NCBI GenBank assembly: GCA_903857795.1
Contig: CAIOGM010000050.1
Location: forward strand, 1 to 36,089
From: an uncultured Geobacter sp.
GTDB taxonomy: Bacteria > Desulfobacterota > Desulfuromonadia > Geobacterales > CAIOGM01
Length of the DNA stretch: 36,089 nucleotides
Direction of reading: 5' to 3'
In this document: piece after piece, positions 31,383 through 36,089 of the stretch
How the letters are laid out: each line of letters starts with the position of its first letter
How positions within the stretch are numbered: the stretch's first letter is position 1
Made by a program: the position numbers and the translations under genes
The notes under the pieces: model-generated
What the model saw: only the letters and a program-made list of their open reading frames with translations
Database searches by the model: none
What the model was told of the DNA's origin: nothing

Positions 31383-33029
31383 TTGAGTAAACAGATCTAC
31401 GTCATCGGCCATCGGAATCCGGATACCGATTCCATCGCTTCGGCAATAGCCTACGCGGAGCTGAAAAAGAAATTGGGGTACTCAAAAGTCCGGGCAGCCA
31501 TGGCGGGGACCCCCAATCCCCAGACCCGCTCTATCCTGGAACGGTTGGAGATCGATCCCCCCCTTTACCTGGCCGATGTGCACCCCAAGGTCCGTGACGT
31601 CATCAAACGGCAGCCGGTTACCGCCGCGGCGACCATCTCCCTGAAGGAGGCGCTGGAGCTGTTTCATCGACATAACGTCCGGGTCCTCCCCGTGGTGGAC
31701 GGAAAGAATGCCCCACTGGGGATCGTCACTCTCCTGCGGCTGTCGGAAAAATACCTGTTGGCCGGCACGGACCGGATGCGTGGAGTGGATACCTCCCTCC
31801 GCTCCCTGGCGGCCTGTCTCGGGGCGACCTTCATCACCGGTGACTCCCGGGACACCATTGAACACCTCCACCTCTTCATCGGCGCCATGCGGGAGGAGTC
31901 GTTCACCAGCCGGATCGAGGGGTATGACCCGGCGTCTCTTCTGGTCATGACCGGGGATCGCCGCTCCATTCAGCATGCGGCCATCCAGATGGGGGTAAGG
32001 CTCCTGGTGGTGACGGGGGGACCGCACGTGGACGAAGAGCTGCAAGAGCTGGCCCGGACAAACGGGGTCACGATCCTTTCCACCCCTTATGATACGGCAA
32101 CCGCCGCTTCCCTGACCCGGCTTTCCACGCCGCTGACGGAATTCGTGGAGGCGCACTATGAACAGGTGGGGGTGGCCGAACCGTTGGAGAACCTCCGGCT
32201 CAAGCTCCTCCACTCGGGAGAGTCAGCGGTGGTGGTGGTGGAGGAGGACGGAACCGTGGCCGGGGTCGCCACCAAGTCGTCGCTTTTGGCGCCGCTCCCC
32301 TATGCCCTGATCCTCGTGGACCATAATGAGCTGGCCCAGGCGGTGCCGGGGGCCGAGTCGGTGGAGATCCTGGAGGTGATTGATCATCACAAGCTCGGCA
32401 ATCCCCCCACGAACCAGCCGATCACCTTCATGGCGGCGCCGGTGGGGAGCACCTGCACCGTGGTGGCCTCTCTCTACCGGGAGCGGGGGATCGATCCGGA
32501 ACCGCGGATCGCGGCGCTCCTTTTGGCGGGGATTCTCACGGATACCGTCATCCTCAAGTCGCCCACCACCACCACCCGGGACCGGGAGCTTGTCACCTGG
32601 CTGGAGCCGCTGGCAGGGCTCGATCATGCCGCGTTCGGCCGGGAGATCTTCTCTTCCTGTAGCGGGTTTTCCGCCTACGACTCTCCGGAGAGGGCGATTC
32701 GCGCCGACTTCAAGCAGTTTGCCGCCGGAGAGACGCTCTTCGGCATCGGGCAGGTGGAGGTGGTCGGCTTCGATGAATTCTACGCCATCAGGGAGACCCT
32801 GCGCGCCTCCCTCAGAACGGTGCGGGAGGAGGAGCGTCTCGCCATGGCGGGGCTCATGGTGACCGACATCTACACCGAGTCGACCCTCTTCCTGGTGGAG
32901 GGGAAGAACGAGCTGGCCCATGTCATGGGGTACCCCCAGATCGAGCCGCACCTCTACGAACTGAAGGGGGTCATGTCCCGCAAGAAGCAGATGGTGCCGC
33001 ACCTGCTGAAGGTACTGGGGGCGCTCTGA
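31383..33029 (+). CDS. Putative manganese-dependent inorganic pyrophosphatase (CBS-DRTGG)
   Basis: The product has 548 residues, much longer than a plain family-II pyrophosphatase. The DHH catalytic domain begins IYVIGHRNPDTDSIASAIAYAEL. A regulatory insert of about 230 residues follows, holding two CBS domains (the first near FHRHNVRVLPVVDGKNAPLGIV, the second near LLHSGESAVVVVEEDGTVAGVAT) around a DRTGG domain (LVMTGDRRSIQHAAIQMGV). The DHH motif is VIDHHKLGNP, and DHHA2 follows with LAGILTDTVILKSPTTTTRDRE. Such enzymes hydrolyse pyrophosphate and are tuned by adenine nucleotides. The start is a TTG with GGGAG seven bases upstream; a frame begun earlier runs into the repeat. No operon partner is obvious. 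Confidence 0.88.
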   Translation: MSKQIYVIGHRNPDTDSIASAIAYAELKKKLGYSKVRAAMAGTPNPQTRSILERLEIDPPLYLADVHPKVRDVIKRQPVTAAATISLKEALELFHRHNVRVLPVVDGKNAPLGIVTLLRLSEKYLLAGTDRMRGVDTSLRSLAACLGATFITGDSRDTIEHLHLFIGAMREESFTSRIEGYDPASLLVMTGDRRSIQHAAIQMGVRLLVVTGGPHVDEELQELARTNGVTILSTPYDTATAASLTRLSTPLTEFVEAHYEQVGVAEPLENLRLKLLHSGESAVVVVEEDGTVAGVATKSSLLAPLPYALILVDHNELAQAVPGAESVEILEVIDHHKLGNPPTNQPITFMAAPVGSTCTVVASLYRERGIDPEPRIAALLLAGILTDTVILKSPTTTTRDRELVTWLEPLAGLDHAAFGREIFSSCSGFSAYDSPERAIRADFKQFAAGETLFGIGQVEVVGFDEFYAIRETLRASLRTVREEERLAMAGLMVTDIYTESTLFLVEGKNELAHVMGYPQIEPHLYELKGVMSRKKQMVPHLLKVLGAL

Positions 33030-33048
33030 CCCGGAGAGAGGCCATGCC

Positions 33049-33077
33049 TTGACATTTGAGCGCCGATGTAGTTAACT
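33049..33077 (+). promoter_or_regulatory. Promoter of the RCC1 lipoprotein gene
   Basis: TTGACA (33049-33054) is followed after 17 bases by TTAACT (33072-33077), a weak -10 box. It lies in the 87-base gap before the lipoprotein gene, which also has a GGAG ribosome-binding site. Confidence 0.5.
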
Positions 33078-33116
33078 CCCGACGTCCGCAACCCTCTACT
33101 ATGGAGAATTACTATC

Positions 33117-34373
33117 ATGAGATCATCGAAATACGCCCTAATCGCGGCAGCCATCCTGATGACGCTGACGGCCTGTGGCGGCGGCAGTTCCACCTCCAGT
33201 TGGCCCACGTCATCGCAACCGGTTGCCGCAGCCTACATCCAGAGTGTCGCCTTTCGTAATCACACCGCCATGGCATGGGGGAGCAACGGCTACGGTCAGT
33301 TGGGGAACGGTAACTCGGGCAACAGCCTGACGCCGGTTCCGGTAACAGGCGCACCCAGGTTGGTGGAAATCGCAACAGGGGGGACCCATACCGTTGCGGT
33401 GGATATGGGAAGCACTGTCTGGACGTGGGGGAACAACGGCTACGGCCAGTTGGGAAGCGGAACGGTGACGGCGAGGTACCAGCCGGCAAAGGTGTTCAAA
33501 AACAGCACCAGCGCCCACACCTACCTGACCAATATCACCAACGTCTCCTCTGGAGGCAATCACACTCTGGCGCTGGATGCGACAGGGACCGTCTGGGCCT
33601 GGGGCGCCAATACCTGGGGTCAGGTGGGGTATGACACAACTACCCTAGGCTACAGCATGACGGCATGGCCGGTTCAGAATCTCCCCCTTGGTGGATTCAA
33701 AGCGACCTTGATTGCCGCCGGCGGAGGTCACAGCCTGGCTCTGGACTACTCCGGATCGGTCTGGTCCTGGGGAAACAACTATGAAGGCCAACTGGGTAAT
33801 GGGACCGCGGTCAACAGTGGAGTGCCGGTACAGGTCGTTATCGGGAGCGGGTTGGGAGTTCTGAAGAACGTCGTCGCCATCGCGGCCGGCGGCAGTCACA
33901 GCGTTGCAGTCGTGACTGACGGCAGCGCCGATACGACCAAAAATATGGTTATATCGTGGGGATACAACAACTATGGCCAGTTGGGCAACAATTCGCAGGT
34001 CAACTCGCTGGTCCCGGTGCCGGTCGTCGACGGTAACAACATCCCCCTGACCGGAGTAATCGCCATTGCCGCCGGGGCCAACCACACTCTGGCGCTGAAG
34101 AGTGACGGGACGGTATGGAGCTGGGGTTATAACGGCTGGGGACAGTTGGGAATCGGTACAACGGTGGACAGTCACGTGGCGGTTCGGGTTCCGGGCCTTT
34201 CCTTCATAGACAGGATCAGCGCCGTCGGTAACCACACCCTGGTCTTTTTCGGGGGAACGGCCTGGAGCTGGGGTGACAATGCCTATGGTCAGCTGGGGCT
34301 CAATTCCACCAACTATGTCATGACGCCGACGCAGCTCACCGGCGCCGGATACCGGTCCGGCCTTTTCCCTTGA
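33117..34373 (+). CDS. RCC1-repeat beta-propeller lipoprotein
   Basis: The product has 418 residues. The signal peptide has a lipobox LTAC (Cys20), so it is probably lipid-anchored and exported. Seven copies of the RCC1-type pattern WG-x-N-x-x-GQLG are visible ([70 protein letters not shown]), matching a seven-bladed propeller; the family segment HTLAL also recurs between them. In bacteria such proteins are widespread but mostly of unknown role, probably binding surface ligands. It stands alone between pyrophosphatase and lysS with its own promoter. Ribosome-binding site GGAG precedes the ATG. Confidence 0.9.
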   Translation: MRSSKYALIAAAILMTLTACGGGSSTSSWPTSSQPVAAAYIQSVAFRNHTAMAWGSNGYGQLGNGNSGNSLTPVPVTGAPRLVEIATGGTHTVAVDMGSTVWTWGNNGYGQLGSGTVTARYQPAKVFKNSTSAHTYLTNITNVSSGGNHTLALDATGTVWAWGANTWGQVGYDTTTLGYSMTAWPVQNLPLGGFKATLIAAGGGHSLALDYSGSVWSWGNNYEGQLGNGTAVNSGVPVQVVIGSGLGVLKNVVAIAAGGSHSVAVVTDGSADTTKNMVISWGYNNYGQLGNNSQVNSLVPVPVVDGNNIPLTGVIAIAAGANHTLALKSDGTVWSWGYNGWGQLGIGTTVDSHVAVRVPGLSFIDRISAVGNHTLVFFGGTAWSWGDNAYGQLGLNSTNYVMTPTQLTGAGYRSGLFP

Positions 34374-34455
34374 CTGCCTCCGGGGAAACCGCTATCTTCC
34401 CTGTTTACTGAAAATTGACATCCAATGGGTATTCCCTGAAAGGTCCGACCTTCAT

Positions 34456-35934
34456 ATGGAAGAGCTGCACGAACTGACGCTCCAGCGTCGCCGCAAGGTA
34501 AACAAGATGTGGGAGGAGGGGATCAACCCCTATCCCAATGACTTCACCCCCCGCCAGACCTCGGCCGACCTCATCGCCGCCTACGGGGAGCTGACCGAGA
34601 TCCCCGAAAACGCCGAGACCTTCGTGGTGGCCGGCAGGATCATGGCCCGCCGCTCCTTCGGCAAGGCCGCCTTCATCCAGCTTCAGGATCGCAAGGGGCG
34701 GATGCAGCTCTACGTCAAGAAGGATGTGGTGGGGGATGAGCTCTTCGCCCTCTTCGAGACCTTCGATCTGGGGGACATCATCGGCGCCCACGGGTGGCCC
34801 TTTCGGACCAAGACCGGCGAACTGTCGCTCCATGTGACCTCCATCCGGCTCCTGACCAAGTCGTTTCTGCCGCTTCCCGAGAAGTTTCACGGCCTCACCG
34901 ACGTGGAGACCCGCTACCGTCAGCGGTACGTGGACCTGATCGTCAACCCGGAATCGCGCGCCGTCTTTGTCAAGCGTTCCCGGGTCATCACCCTCATCCG
35001 TGACTTCATGGTGAAAAACGACTTCCTGGAAGTCGAGACCCCCATGATGCAGCAGATCCCCGGCGGCGCCACGGCCCGCCCCTTTGTCACCCACCACAAC
35101 GCCCTGGACATGGACCTCTACCTCCGGATCGCTCCCGAGCTCTACCTCAAGCGGCTCGTGGTGGGGGGGTTCGATCGGGTCTTCGAGATCAACCGGAACT
35201 TCAGGAACGAAGGGATCTCCGTCCGGCACAACCCCGAATTCACCATGATGGAGTTCTACCGGGCCTACGCCACCTACGAAGACCTCATCGTCTACACCGA
35301 GGAGCTCTTCTGTCACGTGGCCCAGGAGCTCCTCGGCGCCCTCGACTTCACCTGCCAGGGGGAGGCCATCAGTTTCCAGCGCCCCTGGAAGCGGCTCACC
35401 GTGAAAGAGGCGGTGCTGGAGTACGGTGCCATCGACCGGAAGAGCCTGGAGGACCGGGATCTGGCCTACGCCTATGCCCAGAAGATCGGCCTGGATCTCC
35501 CCGAGAGCATCAGCTACGGACGGCTCCTCATGGAGATCTTCGAGGAGGTGGCGGAAACGAAGCTGATCCAGCCGACCTTCATCACCGCCTATCCCACCGA
35601 AATATCCCCTCTCTCCCGCAAAAACGATGACGATCCGGAGATCGTGGACCGGTTCGAGCTGTTTATCGGGGGGCGCGAGATCGCCAACGCCTTCTCGGAG
35701 CTGAACGACCCGGTGGATCAGAAGGAGCGGTTCCTCGCCCAGGTCCTCCTCAAGGACAAGGGGGATGAAGAGGCCCACTACATGGATGAAGATTATATCC
35801 GGGCATTGGAGTACGGTATGCCCCCCACCGCAGGCGAAGGGATCGGCATCGACCGGCTGGTGATGCTCCTCACCGATTCCCCCTCCATCCGCGACGTCAT
35901 CCTCTTCCCGCAGCTGCGGAAGGAAACGAGGTAA
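34456..35934 (+). CDS. lysS: Lysine--tRNA ligase (class II)
   Basis: The product has 492 residues. The N-terminal OB-fold tRNA-binding domain (about 50-160, [24 protein letters not shown]) precedes the class II core. Motif 1 includes [21 protein letters not shown], motif 2 is [35 protein letters not shown] and motif 3 ends with [29 protein letters not shown]. It charges tRNA-Lys. ATG at 34456 has a modest AAAGG site farther upstream than usual. A repeat hairpin and then the LolC-like gene follow, an order common in these bacteria. Confidence 0.96.
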   Translation: MEELHELTLQRRRKVNKMWEEGINPYPNDFTPRQTSADLIAAYGELTEIPENAETFVVAGRIMARRSFGKAAFIQLQDRKGRMQLYVKKDVVGDELFALFETFDLGDIIGAHGWPFRTKTGELSLHVTSIRLLTKSFLPLPEKFHGLTDVETRYRQRYVDLIVNPESRAVFVKRSRVITLIRDFMVKNDFLEVETPMMQQIPGGATARPFVTHHNALDMDLYLRIAPELYLKRLVVGGFDRVFEINRNFRNEGISVRHNPEFTMMEFYRAYATYEDLIVYTEELFCHVAQELLGALDFTCQGEAISFQRPWKRLTVKEAVLEYGAIDRKSLEDRDLAYAYAQKIGLDLPESISYGRLLMEIFEEVAETKLIQPTFITAYPTEISPLSRKNDDDPEIVDRFELFIGGREIANAFSELNDPVDQKERFLAQVLLKDKGDEEAHYMDEDYIRALEYGMPPTAGEGIGIDRLVMLLTDSPSIRDVILFPQLRKETR

Positions 35935-35940
35935 TAAACT

Positions 35941-36007
35941 GTTCAACGTTCAGGGTTCTATGTTCAAGGTTTTAAACCCTGAACCCTGAACCCTGAACCT
36001 TGAACGG
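35941..36007. repeat. CCCTGAA-type repeat forming a hairpin between lysS and lolC
   Basis: Left arm GTTCAACGTTCAGGG-type and right arm CCCTGAACCTTGAAC-type can pair over about 32 positions with five mismatches. The right arm has three tandem CCCTGAA heptamers. The unit resembles GGGTTCT tandem copies at 24045. It may act as a weak terminator (GGTTTTC tail), yet the genes around it are usually co-transcribed. Confidence 0.8.
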
Positions 36008-36018
36008 TTTTCAAAACT

Positions 36019-36089
36019 ATGCCCTACGAGCTGTTCGTCGCCTTGCGCTACCTGCGGGCCAAGAGGAAATCCGCCTTCATCTCCTTCAT
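36019..36089 (+). CDS. lolC: LolC/LolE-type lipoprotein-releasing permease, 5' end
   Basis: Only the first 23 codons are in the window. They read MPYELFVALRYLRAKRKSAF and continue into ISFI, the characteristic opening of LolC/LolE proteins, in which the amphipathic start precedes the first membrane helix. These inner-membrane permeases extract lipoproteins for delivery to the outer membrane. The gene follows lysS, an order common in Geobacter-type genomes. No strong ribosome-binding site is seen, so the start is less certain than the family. Confidence 0.75.
   Translation, partial: MPYELFVALRYLRAKRKSAFISF

Noticed and set aside
34405-35946. Minus-strand open frame of 513 codons opposite lysS
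   Set aside because: It mirrors lysS, runs over repeat and intergenic DNA and has no recognisable domain.

Overview
The window looks like chromosome from a GC-rich (about 60% by eye) anaerobic deltaproteobacterium of the Geobacter type (Geobacterales/Desulfuromonadia). Support comes from gene content: a leuA preceded by a leucine T-box, nadC-birA-coaX followed by an EF-G paralogue, the lysS-lolC order, an MglA-like protein next to a HEAT-like protein of the kind common in this class, and many short intergenic repeats (ACCTCA hexamers, GGGTTCT heptamers, and an element containing GAGCGAAGCGAAGAATCT). No rRNA or tRNA gene, CRISPR array or intact insertion sequence was seen.

Region 1 (1-6583, minus strand except a 3' pentapeptide-repeat fragment at the left edge): a closely packed leftward run encoding a GIY-YIG protein, an alpha/beta hydrolase, a PhnA/YjdM zinc-ribbon protein, a YehS (DUF1456) protein, an exported tandem-Cache protein and an NCS2 nucleobase permease. 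After a repeat-filled gap with a possible gene remnant come a Tat-exported Fe-S aldo/keto reductase and an exported DUF6599 protein.

Region 2 (6584-15999, plus): a compact Tad/Flp (type IVb) pilus locus. An AT-rich promoter island and a hairpin-rich leader of about 210 nt precede flp. Then follow a TadE-like pseudopilin, CpaB, a CpaC secretin, a TadG-like protein, CpaE/TadZ, the CpaF/TadA ATPase, TadB, TadC and a DUF192 protein. No prepilin peptidase or TadD is present, so those parts must come from elsewhere.

Region 3 (15973-25130): leuA under a T-box whose promoter lies in the end of the DUF192 gene. Opposite it is a minus-strand pair made of an orphan solute-binding protein and a large hybrid histidine kinase, likely one sensory unit. 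Then nadC-birA (overlapping), a repeat-filled gap, and coaX, which together serve NAD, biotin and CoA metabolism.

Region 4 (25196-31318): an EF-G paralogue lacking the usual catalytic histidine and then its terminator; a three-gene cassette (SPOR-domain membrane protein, HEAT-like protein, MglA-like GTPase with a damaged active site and a hexamer-repeat acidic linker) ended by a strong terminator; then a radical SAM protein with a CX4CX2C cluster motif.

Region 5 (31319-36089): a CBS/DRTGG manganese-type pyrophosphatase, a seven-repeat RCC1 lipoprotein, lysS, and the first codons of a LolC/LolE-type permease cut by the window edge.

The best candidates for under-described biology are the SPOR/HEAT/pseudo-MglA cassette, the spread of hexamer repeats into that coding sequence, the binding-protein/kinase pair, the flp leader, and the repeat inserted in the leuA T-box.
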